Source: Paracentrotus lividus (lineage: Eukaryota; Echinodermata; Echinoidea; Camarodonta; Echinidae). Taken from it: a stretch of 64,000 nt of DNA. Numbering within the stretch: position 1 is the first letter of the stretch; each line of letters starts with the position of its first letter. The stretch lies in contig CALNVZ010003433.1 of assembly GCA_940671915.1 (NCBI GenBank), forward strand, positions 22,372,112 through 22,436,111. Direction: 5' to 3'. A model generated the notes under the pieces. That model was given only the letters and a program-made list of their open reading frames with translations, was not told the origin of the DNA and did no database searches. Made by a program: the position numbers and the translations under genes. This document shows positions 35,947 to 48,499 of the stretch, piece by piece.

Positions 35947-36555
35947 CTAAAATGGGAAGACATACTTTTTGGTATAAATTTTGAGAATCAAGGTAAAGAA
36001 AAATTAGTAAATCACTTTTTAATCTTGGTAAAATACCTTATTTTTAGAGGAAGAGAACGGGGTTCACCTATTACCATCAATGAAATTAAAAGTATGTTAA
36101 AAGAAGAAGAATGGGAGGAAAAACGTTTGGCTCTAGAGAGAAACACAATTTCTCTTCACCTTGAGAAATGGGAACATTTAACATTTTAAACATCTTCATG
36201 AGGGAGAGCGAGGGGTGATTGCCAGGTTATCATCCTGTAGTTTGTTTGTTGTTGTTTTTTGGGGGTTTTTTTTGGTAAACTGATTAGTGTCCCTGCCCAG
36301 ACAAGTGGAATTCCAGGGGGTGGGGGGGGGTTAGGTCATTTCTAGAGGGGAGGGTGGGAATGAAAAGAGCGAAGGAAATTTTCTAATATAAGTTTCCCTC
36401 TTTTCTTTTATATAAATAATTCTTCCATTGTTTTTTTTATTATATGTTTAGATTTGTTTATGAATAATTATCTCTGTATATGATTACAATGTACGTTTAT
36501 TGATGTAATGTTGTATTGTTTGGAAGAAATAAAAACATACTTAAAAACAAAAACA
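35947..36555 (+). pseudogene. LINE ORF2 C-terminus and 3' tail
   Basis: An open frame from 35947 to the stop at 36187-36189 reads LKWEDILFGI, then NHFLILVKYLIFRGRERG and an EEEWEEKRLALERN segment. This is the layout of the C-terminal region of L1/Tx1-like non-LTR retrotransposons (FG....N.lil..K.yIf.....). It has no start codon of its own and begins directly at the edge of the MITE at 35487-35940, so it is severely 5'-truncated. About 360 bp of 3' sequence follow, ending in an A-rich tail (GGAAGAAATAAAAACATAC and further A-runs to about 36555). It is on the opposite strand to the RT fragment at 33930-34558 and is a different insertion. Confidence 0.72.
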
Positions 36556-36593
36556 AAATTGTAATTATTTTATCAAAAATCTCTCGCCCGCTA

Positions 36594-36596
<3 letters not shown>

Positions 36597-36644
<48 letters not shown>

Positions 36645-36835
36645 TTCCCTCACTCACTCTTTCTCTCTGTCTGTCTGTCTGTCTCTGTGTCTCCCTCTAT
36701 TTTTCTCTGTCTCTCTCTTTTTCTCTCTCTTTCCTTCACTCACTCTCTCTCTCTCTGTCTGTCTGTCTGTCTGTCTCTGTCTCTCCCTCTAGTTTTCTCT
36801 GTCTCTCCCTCTTTCACTCTCCCACTCCTCTCATT
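36597..36835 (+). repeat. CT/CTGT microsatellite with ~100-bp duplication
   Basis: A (CT)n block is followed by two similar units of about 95-100 bp (near 36636-36730 and 36730-36830). Each contains CACTCACTC, (CTGT)n and TCTCCCTCTA. The 160-codon frame through here is low complexity. Confidence 0.9.
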
Positions 36836-36859
36836 TTCTGTTGTGTTTTATGTCTCTGA

Positions 36860-38540
36860 TTATTCTACGTCGCTATTTTTATGTAGACTGAGATGGCGCT
36901 ATTCATTCAAGGGCTCTTACTGCGCCCCTTCTTTCCATCTGAAGGGGCTAAAAGATGACAATCCTCATCTAGAACGCGGATACTGCATGATTTGCTAAAC
37001 TATCGTGTACATTAAGACCCTGCTACTAGAAGGCACTAAATCCTTTTTTTTACGTTTAAAAAAAAATCGTGTAAGCGTTTGTCTACCAAATCAGGTGTCT
37101 ATTGCAAAGTTATAAAAGGTACATTTACAAGTACAAATACCACCCCCTCCCCAATATCCCCATGTACCCTGTACTGATATGTAAAAATACAAAGGGGTCC
37201 CGTGGCAATTTGCCCCCGAAGTGCCAAAAGATCACTTTAAAACAACCTACATGATTCGATGCACGCGTGCATTTTCTCATAATTATGATTAGGCCTATAT
37301 TTTATTTTAAAGAATTGAAAGCTAAAGTAAATGAAAATATAGTAAAATAATTTCTTGTTCCTTGATTACCCCCTCCATGAATTCTAGAAGAAAATAAAAA
37401 TCAGAGCCCCACCCCTGATATACCCTCCACTAACAATTTGACGTGTGCAAACATGCATTGCTTGACTTGCCCTGTGTTTGGTTTACAGGGTTAAGTGTGT
37501 CATAGAAATGTATTGATTTATGTCCATGAAACGCCTTGCTCTATTGATTTTAACATGTTTTAGTGCGATGGATAGAGATCCAGGTGAGCTAATTAACACT
37601 AACATTCAGCTACAGTTTACATTTTACCGACTATAATCGATCATCATGACCATGTATAAAATAAACAGGCTCTTATCGATCTCCAAATCATGTCTAAACG
37701 ATTTTCTCGCTTTCATTATCATGGCTCTTCATAATCATTTTGGCCTAAGATTATGATGTTTCGATCGTATTTATCATTCAAAGCCGAAGATGCAGAGATG
37801 TAGCTCTAATGATTATGTGATGCTGGTAGAGGTAATAATACTCATAGCATGAAAAAAGAAAAGAACAATTTTAAAAATAGTCGGCGATTCGGTCTCTTGA
37901 CGGTCTCAAAAGAGTGTTATGGCATACAAAGTGGATATTCATCAGTGGCATGCAAGCAAGTTAAGTTCAATTCATTGTTTTAGGAAAACACTCTATACGC
38001 CCTCAAATCTTATGTGATATGAATAATTCGTTTTCCCAAATTTTATGGAGAATCACCAATTGCGCCAAGCGCTGTCGCAATCAATTATATTTAATTTTCC
38101 CATGGTGTTCAGCGCGTGTTAAAACAGCACACAAGAGACGTCATAAAAGAGGCAAAATATTAGCGTTCGTATTTCTCTTTGAGTCTGTTTAGTGGAATCT
38201 AAATAGGGGCGTGCTTTTGGTTTATCCCATTCTGCCTAAAAGGGTCAAGCATCAAAGGTGTTTTAATTCCCTTATGGAAATCGAGATGTTGGATGGACAG
38301 GGCATTGAGGTCTGGGATTGTACAGATAAATTGTTCAATGGACGAGTTTCCGAAGAAGAAAATTAACTGCCATAGTTTGGAGGAGAGACTGTTATGATTA
38401 AATTAGTAGCTTGATATGCACTCCACAAAAATATTTAAAAAAATAAAAATAAACGAAAAACACGAATGGGAAATTTTAGTGTATATGGTGGTAACAATTT
38501 GAATGTGTATATGCAAGCCATAAACATTAGCATAGTATCA
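36860..38540. other. unassigned interval
   Basis: No exon or element recognised. 37560-37830 is less repetitive and has several TAATTA/ATCGAT-type sites, which may be single-copy regulatory DNA. Confidence 0.4.
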
Positions 38541-38544
38541 GCCC

Positions 38545-38582
<38 letters not shown>
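38541..38582 (+). repeat. C-run followed by (CT)n
   Basis: A run of about 14 C followed by about 12 CT dinucleotides. Confidence 0.93.
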
Positions 38583-38583
<1 letters not shown>

Positions 38584-38589
38584 CACCAT

Positions 38590-41330
38590 CAGCAGGGAGT
38601 TTTCGATTTGCCTCGACATGCCATCTGAAAGAGGTTCCAGAAGTAAAGAGCCTTTAATGATGGTGGTTTCTTCACGCGTAACGCTCAAGCCTCTCCTTTC
38701 ATGTCTTTGTTAAAGCTCATGTATAGTTTTGGGAGAACATATTTTTTGTTTTACTTCCATAGCAGAATAATATGAATTTATACCTCAAATAACCTCTGTG
38801 TACAAAATGATTTGTTATAAAATCCACTCTAAGACCTGAATTTAGCAACAAAACTGTGTAAATCGATTTGTTGATGGGCCATGGCTAAACAGGATGACAC
38901 GGGGGAGAGTGCAACGTGCAGTGGTTTGTGTGCAAAGTATATGCTGTTGATACACAGACTGATACACACAGAATGCACCCATGCCATACCAGTCAGCAGT
39001 GGTGTGGCATGCCCAGAGTTCTGGGGTGAGAGTGAAGGAAGTATGGCCTCATTTTGATGAACATCTCCCCATGTTCATGCTAACTATAACATTATCATGA
39101 AAAGACATGCATGGCATATGGTTATATTAATTTCCCATGTATTGATATGTCATTGGAACAATATGAGGACAAGTTGAGTAAGTTTTTTTAAAATGCAATT
39201 TTCTCTACCACAACTATACTTGGGCTTTAAGTCGTTGCTGTGACTGGTCCGCTGAAACGAAGAATTTCAAGTTCTCAAAACTATAGTACCATGAACTAGA
39301 ACAGCTTTGAGCGTCACGCGTAAAGAAGCCAAAGCTTCCATTCTTTACCTCGAGAACCTAGTTCCGGTGGCACGTCGACACAGATCGAAAACTCCCTCTT
39401 ATCACATTAATTTCCACCATCACCATCGTTTTCTCTGCCTACTCATATTAAAACCATAATCAATCTACCCACTATGATCTCATTTATGATGGCGTATAAT
39501 ATATGAACACAATGTTAACACCTTCAAACCCCGGACTACATCGCTATTTCCACCTGTCAAGATCAATGTCTACTCACTAGAGCGGTAATAAGCCGCTCCA
39601 AAATGCATGGGATTAAATGCATTCGATAGCTTTTTGGAGGCTTAATTTAATAAATTGTTGAAGTTCCATGATTGTGTTCTATCAGATGAATATATAACCA
39701 GGAAAATATGATGTTGTTACTGATCAGAATTTCTGTGACTGAAATATTATTCCAAAATGGGTACACCCTGATCTCATGAATGAGTGAACGAGACAGCGTG
39801 GGATATTCATTTAAAATATAGCTATTTCATCATGTACATTTTTGTTTGGGATTTTTCCCGTTTTGAAATACACATAAAATGATACATGCTGTAGAGTAAA
39901 ATGATTGATATGGACGTATTATTCTATTCAGGGATATAGCGTTTTTCCTATGCATGTTAGAGTTCAATACAAATTACTCTGCTATGCATATTCTGATATA
40001 TCAAAGTAATTACTAAGTGCACCATACGGCTGATATTTTCCATTACTGTTCGATGCACATTCAATAAAAGTTATGTTATCTTTAAGTGAAAAGTGCGTTA
40101 TTGATATTTCACACCAATTCTCATTATGCCCCAATACACGCGGCCGTTTTCTTTTGATCAGCATTGGAAAGGTTGAAATGTGACCTGTCAAAAAGCTCGA
40201 GTAATATTCGCAGCTTAAAAAATTTTGATATATTTTACTCATCAGTGTAGGCCTATTGGGTATGCTTATTGCGCATTGGTATGATCATGATGATAATATT
40301 ACACACTTCCTATAATACCATCACATGTGCCAATATTTTACTCGACAGGTAGGCATGCAATATAGCCCAACTCTTTCAAACAGATTCTGCAAAAATATCC
40401 CCAATCATAATGCCTATTAAAAAGTGCTTAATTGTAACCGTCAAGTTGCTGGTTTGTTGTGCCACCAACATGACCACTGAAACCAAAGCCCGGATACACA
40501 CCTAACGAACTAAATACAAGAAAAATAAATAAATAAATGCATATGGCCAGCCGCAAGTTCAAGATTTGGAGAAGATGGGCGCTAATAGCAATTTTAAAGG
40601 TAGATATGGCTCAGACGACCATTGTGTCAGGAATTTTTTAATTGATATGTTTGTTGAAAGTCTAATTCTCAACAACAAGAAGAGAAGTGTGCCTCTTACC
40701 TGGATCCATAAGCAATAGGTCCAGACTGGAGAGCAAGTGACGCAGCCCCTATAATTTCAGACCGCCCATTGACTGTATACGTCAAAATTGGAATATTTCG
40801 GCGGAACCCCCCCCCCCCACCTTTTTTAGAATCCTTTATTTGTCACTGTCTCATTTGGATTGTATGGCCTAACTCAAGTTGGTAAAGGCATTAAATCATA
40901 ACCAATCAGTATTGGTGTGACGAGAATAAAGAAAAGAACTTAATTTAGATGAAAATGAAGTTCAAGGACTAGCGTGTGTTTACTCAATACAAATCGTTTT
41001 AAAATCACCTATGTGCGTCTCGATCACAGCCCCACGTATTCGTTTTCATGTCACCGACTCTAACAGTAATGAATTGATCTATAATTCATTGAATCACAAA
41101 GTAGTAGAACTCAGGCGTGAAATTAATAAAATGCAAACAAAAAAATCTTGCTCAAAAATCCACCCAACCTTGTAAAGTAAACGTAATTCAGTTTATTGAG
41201 CACCGAAAACCTTTCATTTCAATTAAGGAAAACAATTTGTTGATCGCTTGTAAGGAATGTTTAAAAAATATTAAAGTGCTAGTTCTAGATTTACATAAAG
41301 TTTTAAGTGGGTTAGTACCATACACATGTA
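38590..41330. other. unassigned interval
   Basis: No exon recognised. A C-run and TTTGTCACTG near 40808-40851 look like one end of a hAT-like element without a visible partner. Confidence 0.45.
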
Positions 41331-41331
41331 G

Positions 41332-41459
41332 CAGGGACCGCGGAGCCGGGGGGGGGGGGGCTTCACGCAAAAATGACCATAGATTTGTGATTTTTAGCCT
41401 GTTCAGCCCCCCACTTTCGGCTCAGCCCCTCCACTTTCAAAAACACTCCGCGGCCCTTG
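41332..41459. mobile_element. short MITE, CAGGGACCGCGGAG ends
   Basis: The 128-bp element starts CAGGGACCGCGGAG and ends CTCCGCGGCCCTTG. TGTAG on both sides (41327-41331, 41460-41464) is a plausible 5-bp target duplication. The interior contains a G12-13 run and two GCCCC..CCACTTTC stretches. Confidence 0.68.
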
Positions 41460-41464
41460 TGTAG

Positions 41465-43373
41465 AAGGAGAGATGACTTTAATTTAGTAAAAGTAGTGGT
41501 AGTTACAGCAGTTGGATAGTGGTAGCAGCATCAGTATAGCATAATTATAATGTTATATTAATGCGTTTCTTTATAAAAATGTATACTAGACTGTACTGTG
41601 TAGAATGATGAAAACTGAAAATGCATGATTTGTGAGAGCTCACAACCCCCACCATCCCCTCTACCCTCACACCCCCCCCCCCTTTCTCTCTCTCTCTCTC
41701 TCTGAACACCAATCCATCACTATCATAATTATTGAAGGGGTATGATTCGAAATGGTCAACCTAACCTACATTCGTTATACAATTGCAGCTTTTACGTGGA
41801 TCCGATGTCATCTTGTATAGGCTTGTAGGCCTACATGTATTATTGCTTCTTCTGAGAAAAATTAATTCCTTTGAAAGATTATCTGACCAGGCGCAAGACA
41901 TGTCCAAGCGACTCACGAATAAAGCACCTGCTGTCATGATGAAATCCAGATGGAAAATCGAATAATTTTATATAGGTATATCAAAACCTATAGTTGTCCC
42001 AATAGCATGATTATCATGATTATTGATTCGTTTCACTTGTTCATTTACGTTTCAATATTACATCCATACAAAACCAGATAAATGACCAGTGGGTGTTCAC
42101 GAATTGTTGTATATATCTAGGAATAGACAATGTCCTGACACTGTTTCATGAGAATATTTAAATTAAATTATTCACAGTTTCACACTAAATCAAATGCGAA
42201 AAAAATAATAAGCAAAACTAGAAAGAGTCCAAATATGCCACGACATCATTTGCAACTAATTCACAAGAAAGATTTAGAATACGGATTCAATAGTCGTTTC
42301 GCTCTACATGTATAAAAAAAAAACATGTGTAATAATTTTGTGGCACAATTTAAAAGTACAGTAACTATGATTGTTGTTTCAATTATTAAAACTCAACTTG
42401 CTGTGTGGCTTAATTATGCTCTTTGTTTTAGATAAAATATAAAATGAAGAGAAAGAAGTGAAGAAAAATGAACCAGGTCACAAGTTACACACTATCATTC
42501 TAAGTAGGTAGGCCTATACGCATATTTTTTTAAAACGTATTTCATAACCTTTCCCTTTGCAAAGTTTGATGAGAATCTAAAAAGTGACGTCACAATGATC
42601 TAGACTACAGGTGGATATCCGTGCCAGAAGGGCATTTCATGTCATTAAGCCCATGTAACTCAAATCACTCATTCCGAGCTGAAACGATCATAACCAATTT
42701 AAAATCTCATCAACATCACGCCCAGCATCTCAATTTGGTACGGTAGCTGTAAGAAGACAAACAATCCCGCATAAGGAGGCCTGCACAAACTTCCATCGAA
42801 TCGTGTTTCCTCAATAATATGATCGCTGCCTTCAGCCCGATGACAAGGTTGTAAGGGATCTGACGTGACGAATCGGGCGGTTTATTAGCAGCACGTGCTG
42901 GAATAAATGACGTTTTCATTAAATAAATGTTTGCTAATGCGAATATGAGATATGTATCGCATGATTGCTTATAGCGTTACCATCGCCTTGCTCGCTCTAA
43001 GCTTTAATTGCAAAATCCCATCAATTGAAGTCCATTTGACCGAAATTAATATTCTCCTAATGCAAGTGACACCGACCTCATATTAAAAACGATGACAGTT
43101 AATATAATGCTTAATTTGATCCTACAATATAAACTTGACATTCAAAAACTTTAAATTTGGCATAACTGTTATTCTAGTAATTTACAAAGGAACCGGATGT
43201 AGTTTCATATTGACTATGAGAACGACCACGTATGTCATTCTAAATAATGGCCAACATAATATTATTTCAGACAATCGTAACACATAAAGCAAAAATCTAA
43301 TAAATCACTTAGTGCATAAATATATGTACTGGTCGTTAGGACACATTATGATACGGATAACAAACATAACTGA
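41465..43373. other. unassigned interval
   Basis: Contains a C-run with a short CT tract (about 41671-41702). The block 42600-42930 is less repetitive and GC-richer, but no exon can be supported there. Confidence 0.45.
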
Positions 43374-43375
43374 TA

Positions 43376-43906
43376 TACACTCTAAAAACTGAAGTGCTAA
43401 TTTCTGGGTGCTCGTATAGTGACTGCACTTGAATTGCTATATCAGCACCTGAAGTGCTATTTTAGCACTTGCCCAAGTGTTAATTTATCAACAAAAACAA
43501 TGTTCAATGTCGGTATGGGATTCGAACCGGGTTCCACCTAGACATGGAAGAGTATACCGCTGACCATTACCAATAGACCAACGGAGATCTCGCTAACTGC
43601 ATTTAATTATGAGAGCATAGCAGATGATTATGGCAAATTTGAAGAAAGTTCATCATGCAACAATATGATCTGCTAGCAATCGTGAGATGTGAATTGGTCT
43701 AACGGGCTCGTCAGCGCTTCGAATCCCATCGATGTCACGCCGTTTTTGCCCGTTTTTGTTGAAAATTCACCTCAAGTGAAAGTGCTAAAACAGCACTTTG
43801 AGTGCAGTTAAACAGCACTTTGATGGCAGTCACTATGCAAGCTCTTAAAAAGTGCTGATTTCAGCCTCTGAAGAGCTAAAAACAGCACTTCAGTTTTTAG
43901 AGTGTA
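43376..43906. mobile_element. TIR element with tRNA-like segments, copy B
   Basis: A 531-bp second copy of the element at 1329-1861, in the same orientation. It begins TACACTCTAAAAACTGAAG and ends with the exact complement (CTTCAGTTTTTAGAGTGTA), flanked by TA (43374-43375, 43907-43908). It differs from copy A by scattered substitutions, an approximately 20-bp deletion in the plus-strand tRNA-like segment and a short insertion repeating AACAGCACTTTGA. The minus-strand tRNA-like segment (about 43515-43595) keeps box B. Confidence 0.9.
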
Positions 43907-44317
43907 TAGGCTTATTAGGATTGATCCGTAAATATTTTTTCCAAGTTATGTTATTTAAATGCTAATAATGATAATAATAATACAGTTTTATTCACCCTGG
44001 TTTTACCAGCTTCAGTTCTTAGCAAGTGCTCTCCCAGTGGGCAATGGCAATGTAGGCCACTTACGGGCACTATCAAGGGTATAGCCATCATGTCCGGTCC
44101 AATTAAATCATACTTACTTCATGTACTCGATAAATCCGACAACATTCTGTTCAACATGAATTGGAAATCATAAAGAGTTATTGTTTTATCAACTGTGCTG
44201 GAAACTACAACATGGTAACGTTGCTCAACAGCCAATCAAAATGCGGTATTTCATCAAAGTTACAATTGATGGCAAAGTTACTATAATTATTATATCTTTA
44301 TGCAACGTGGCCTAGAG

Positions 44318-44485
44318 TGGTGTTTCACTAAGTCGCTCTTAAGTTACGAACAAACTAATGAATGACTGGTGAGCATTTCTCATGCCGAATGATTGAGAAT
44401 GTAATTGATAAAGCTCCCAAGAACATGCTACAGTCGTTCGTAAAGTTATGCGTAACTTTAAGAACAACTTAGTGAAACAGCACCA
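44318..44485. mobile_element. palindromic MITE, TGGTGTTTCACTAAGT ends
   Basis: About 168 bp with inverted arms: TGGTGTTTCACTAAGTCG at the left and AACTTAGTGAAACAGCACCA at the right. The arms continue inward through CTTAAGTTACGAAC and GTTCGTAAAGTTA. Its tips resemble the MITE at 6241-6451. No clear target duplication. Confidence 0.78.
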
Positions 44486-45814
44486 GACTGCATATCTAAT
44501 GCTGATGTGAACATACTAGAAGGCCTATTATGTACGATACCATGCTCTGTTATTCCTTTACATAAAACATTACCCATTGATCCCATCCTCTACCCAGATG
44601 AAATCAGAAAGCCATGCATGTATGATGGTACATTGCCTGAGGACATTCTCCATTACTTGACTCCCCGGCATTGCTGACACCCCTGTCATTTTAAACCTTA
44701 GAAATGTGGTATTAGGGTTGAAATTACGGGTAATGGTTATATTCTTATGGTTAGGATTAGGGTTACATTAGTTTCAGGTGTTGGGCGTCAGATTGCGTTA
44801 ACGACCAATGTCATGATTTTATCATATTATGTAGCGCGGCTAAAAAAAAAAAGGTAGTGATAACCGCGTAAGGTGCTCATAGAACTCATTGTATTGATTA
44901 ATGTGGACTTAAACATCTGGAAATAACCATGTTAATATAACTCTTACATTCAACTTGCAAATATAACTCTGAATTGAAGTTTTACAAGTTGAGGATGACG
45001 TACTTTACAGGATATTAGTGATCGCGGTATCTACTGCTGATGTTAAAGTATTATTATTATTATATATATATTTTTTTTTTTTGGGGGGGGTAGGTTTTTA
45101 ACTGATTCAAGATATTTTTCAATATTTTTTTCTTTCTTTTTTTACAGATGTTTAAATGGCTATGTAAAACCACCCCATAGCTCTACAATATATTTTACAA
45201 AAAAAAAAAAAAAACATTTTGGGGAGAGGAATGTAGGACAGTGGGGTTGTATGCACCCCTTACAATTTTCCATGCTTGCATGCGAAAAATGCCATTTTAA
45301 CATGTGGACTAGGCGCTTCCAAACGTTGTTTCTTCAAGATAACAAGTCTTTCTCACAACGTTGTGTAGTAGATAGAATAATCCTGTGATATTGAGGAAGG
45401 GAGGGAAAAACAATATGAAATAAAAAGGAAACAGACGTGATTAACACGAGAGCAATACAAAACATACAACATAAGTAGGCCTAAACAGAATAGATATATT
45501 ATACACGAAACGGCAACGAAAAAATGGAGAGGTGGTAGTAAGACATTGTAAGAGGTTAAGCCATAGAATGGGCGTATAGGATCAGACGGCAAGATATGGA
45601 AGAGAGAGGCTCTTGTATCCTCCAAGAGCCCACCCCCCCCCCTCCATCCACTACTGTGTAGTAAAGGAGTAATTAATGAAGAACTATATTGATCAATGCT
45701 TCAATCTCCTCGGCCCACAGACAGTAGATCTTATCTCAGTTATGTCAATATTGTTGCAATAACACTGGTATATATAAACATATCAAATTGTCCAAATCTT
45801 CCAGTTGATCGAAA
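44486..45814. other. unassigned interval
   Basis: Contains (TAT)n/T/G runs near 45048-45093 and an A16 run near 45199. No gene recognised. Confidence 0.5.
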
Positions 45815-46190
45815 ATGAGAGAAAAAGAGGATGGAAGAAAAAAAGAGGATGGAAGAAAAAAAAGAGGAGAAAGGTGAGAGAGACAGTGGGAGATATATGA
45901 GGGGTCGTGAGTGAACGAGCTAGGAAGCTACAGTGAGAAAGAGAGACACGCATGGATAGCGGGGGTGTAAGAGGGGATGAAGTTAGAAATACAATTGAGA
46001 GATTTATAGAAAATGTATAAAAAGTTGAAAAGAAGTGGGAAAAGCAGAGAATAGGAGAAAAAGAGGTGCACTGTAAGAGGGAAAATGGGAACAGTTGGGG
46101 CTCTTGGGTGAAACAGAAAGGAAATGATATGAAGGAGACAAAATAGAGAGAGGGGGGGATGAGAGAGAGAGAAACAAAAATAACGATAGA
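45815..46190. repeat. purine-rich GA tract
   Basis: Long imperfect GAGA/GGAAGAAAA sequence, including a direct repeat of GAGGATGGAAGAAAAAA (45828-45865). The minus-strand 78-codon frame is a composition artefact. Confidence 0.85.
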
Positions 46191-47145
46191 AAGTGGAGGC
46201 TAAAACATTTATAATCTAGAAACAGCATGAAGAGGATCATTTAAACCTATTTTCAATGAAACACAGATATCGAGGGTGAATAAGAGGACTGCAGCAGAGT
46301 TTAATTACAAATCTTAGTTCTATTGACAACAAGAAAGGTCAATGTGCCATTCCGTTTTAGGTAAAATTACAGTATATCAAAGGAGAAAGCTAATCAGTAT
46401 GTTTGTATAATGACATAGGGTCTACAAAAGAAAGGTGAAGAGTTGAACTGATAAAAAAAAAAAAGAGTGGGAAATCTGACACGCACCTTTGATACGCTCA
46501 TCTGTCAACTCATAAAACCAAAACCAACAGACGACACTGTATCTCTAATCACCCCGCGCAATTTGTTCTCTGCGTTAAGCCAACTAATCGTTGCCATGAC
46601 AACTTAATCAACATTTTAAATCAGCTACAGCGCCGCCAATATTGTTACTATTTGGACTGAAACAGAAAGATGGGAAAGAGACGAGTTGAATTTTTCATTT
46701 CGTGATTTTCTTTAGATGTTTTTTGTCGCTTTGTCAGCAATATTGGAGTGTTCCGCAAACATTTCCCGCGGAAATTAACGCAGCATTTGACGCTGTTGTG
46801 GATGTCGTCCATGGTTTTTGTGACGTGTATTAGTAGATATAGATTGTATCGTAGGTGTAACTAGAATAATCAAAATTATAATCAGATTTTTACATTCTTC
46901 GTGGAATATGTCGGCCATTGAATGTTTTACTTTACTCTTAAAGACACTCAAAACAATATTGGTAAATGGGTATTACATTGTACATATCGCATTCTATAAT
47001 ACATAAAGTAAGGGAACAATATCTGTTCATTTATGCAAGGCAACAAAACTTCAGATAAAATTATCTCTGTAGTATAGAAATTACTTAATCAATATGTTAA
47101 ACATGACATTGTTAAAAGATTTTCTTTTCATTTTTTTTTTTTTTT
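46191..47145. other. unassigned interval
   Basis: Nothing recognised. 46500-46830 is a more complex stretch without coding signal. Confidence 0.45.
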
Positions 47146-47215
47146 TTGTCACACAGTCTAATGCAAAAAATGAAAATCAACTCCACAATTTCTCTCTTTA
47201 TCTATCTCTTTTTTT

Positions 47216-47250
<35 letters not shown>

Positions 47251-47322
47251 TATTTTAATCTATCTCTCTCATTCACACACACACACACAACACCCCCCCC
47301 CCCACACACACACACACAAACC
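47216..47322 (+). repeat. (CT)n and (AC)n microsatellites
   Basis: A (CT)n tract at 47218-47247, then (AC)n at about 47274-47320 interrupted by a run of about 12 C. Confidence 0.95.
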
Positions 47323-47329
47323 ACCCAGT

Positions 47330-48459
47330 CGATGAGGTCGAGGTATGCCATTTTCATCATAGAGTAGCCTCACAGAAACAATTATCTCTCACTTAGGCGA
47401 ATTAACGGCGTGATTATTATCATTCCCCATACTCGAAATGAACTATTTAACAAGTTAATTTCGATGCCAGTTACGGTGACGAGGCACGCGCTAACAGAAT
47501 TACTGGACTAGAGTTTTCAAGGACTTCTTCATTCATACTTTAATGAAACCATCAATAGTCATCTGGACCATGTAATGTTGGTATATTACTTAGATAATGG
47601 GGGACAATTAATGTTGTTATGGCCAGGTAAATGTTACTTTAGATTGCTAATAATCGTACCTGGCCGAGTTCCCATTTTTAAAGTGCGCTAGCCCTATAGG
47701 ACTCATTATGATTACGCGACTTTCAAAAGACCCCGAGTTAATTAGAAATCCATTGAACGTACAATATCGATTATTATAGTTGCTTCATTGATGACATGTA
47801 TACATATGAAAAGCCGATTGTTCTACGGTATGGACTTTGGGGGAGAAATGCGAGGTGAACAAGATAAACTGAATTGTACATAATCAATACTACTCCGTGT
47901 AACTTAGTTTTTGGAATAAAATTCTACTTTAATGCAGCTATATACAATTCTGATTCGGACATGAGGCCCAATAAATTTTTACTATAAGGAAAAAACAGTC
48001 CAATAATGGCACCCTAAAGTGTGTCGATGAGCACCTTTCGCTCCATTAAAGGATGCTTATCAGCACCTTAAGAATTCTTGCGACAGCACCTTTTCATGTT
48101 CAAACAGGTGCGAATCAATGGGCACAAGTTTGGGTGCCGTTTTTTGTGACAAAATCAAGGTGTTTAATGAAACCTTTAATGGGGCAATGAGGGATAATTG
48201 GCATCATCCTCAATCTAATGCCCCCCCCCCCCCTTGAAGAAAAAATGGAAATAAACAAATCAATTAATAAAATAAGTATGATGATAATTAGTCATCATAA
48301 TAGGAAGTAAAATAAATATTTAAAAAAACAATTGAAATCAAATCGAGGAACAAAATGGGAATAGGAAAATACAAGAACATTAATTATAATGGCCTTTTCC
48401 AATTCCTGTCTGGGCAATATCTAAACAAGCCTATTCAATATATAATAATTATAATATCT

Positions 48460-48460
<1 letters not shown>
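47330..48460. other. unassigned interval
   Basis: No exon recognised. 48010-48190 has repeated AGCACCTT / AAGGTGC motifs in both orientations (a possible small palindromic element), then a C13 run near 48221-48233. Confidence 0.4.

Positions 48461-48463
<3 letters not shown>

Positions 48464-48494
<31 letters not shown>
48464..48494 (+). repeat. poly-C run of 31
   Basis: Thirty-one consecutive C. It is the longest of about twenty C or G runs of 9 or more in the window, and its length in the assembly is likely unreliable. Confidence 0.97.
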
Positions 48495-48495
<1 letters not shown>

Positions 48496-48499
48496 TAAC

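Noticed and set aside
36516..36998. 160-codon frame
   Set aside because: Mostly CT/CTGT microsatellite translation, starting in the A-rich LINE tail.
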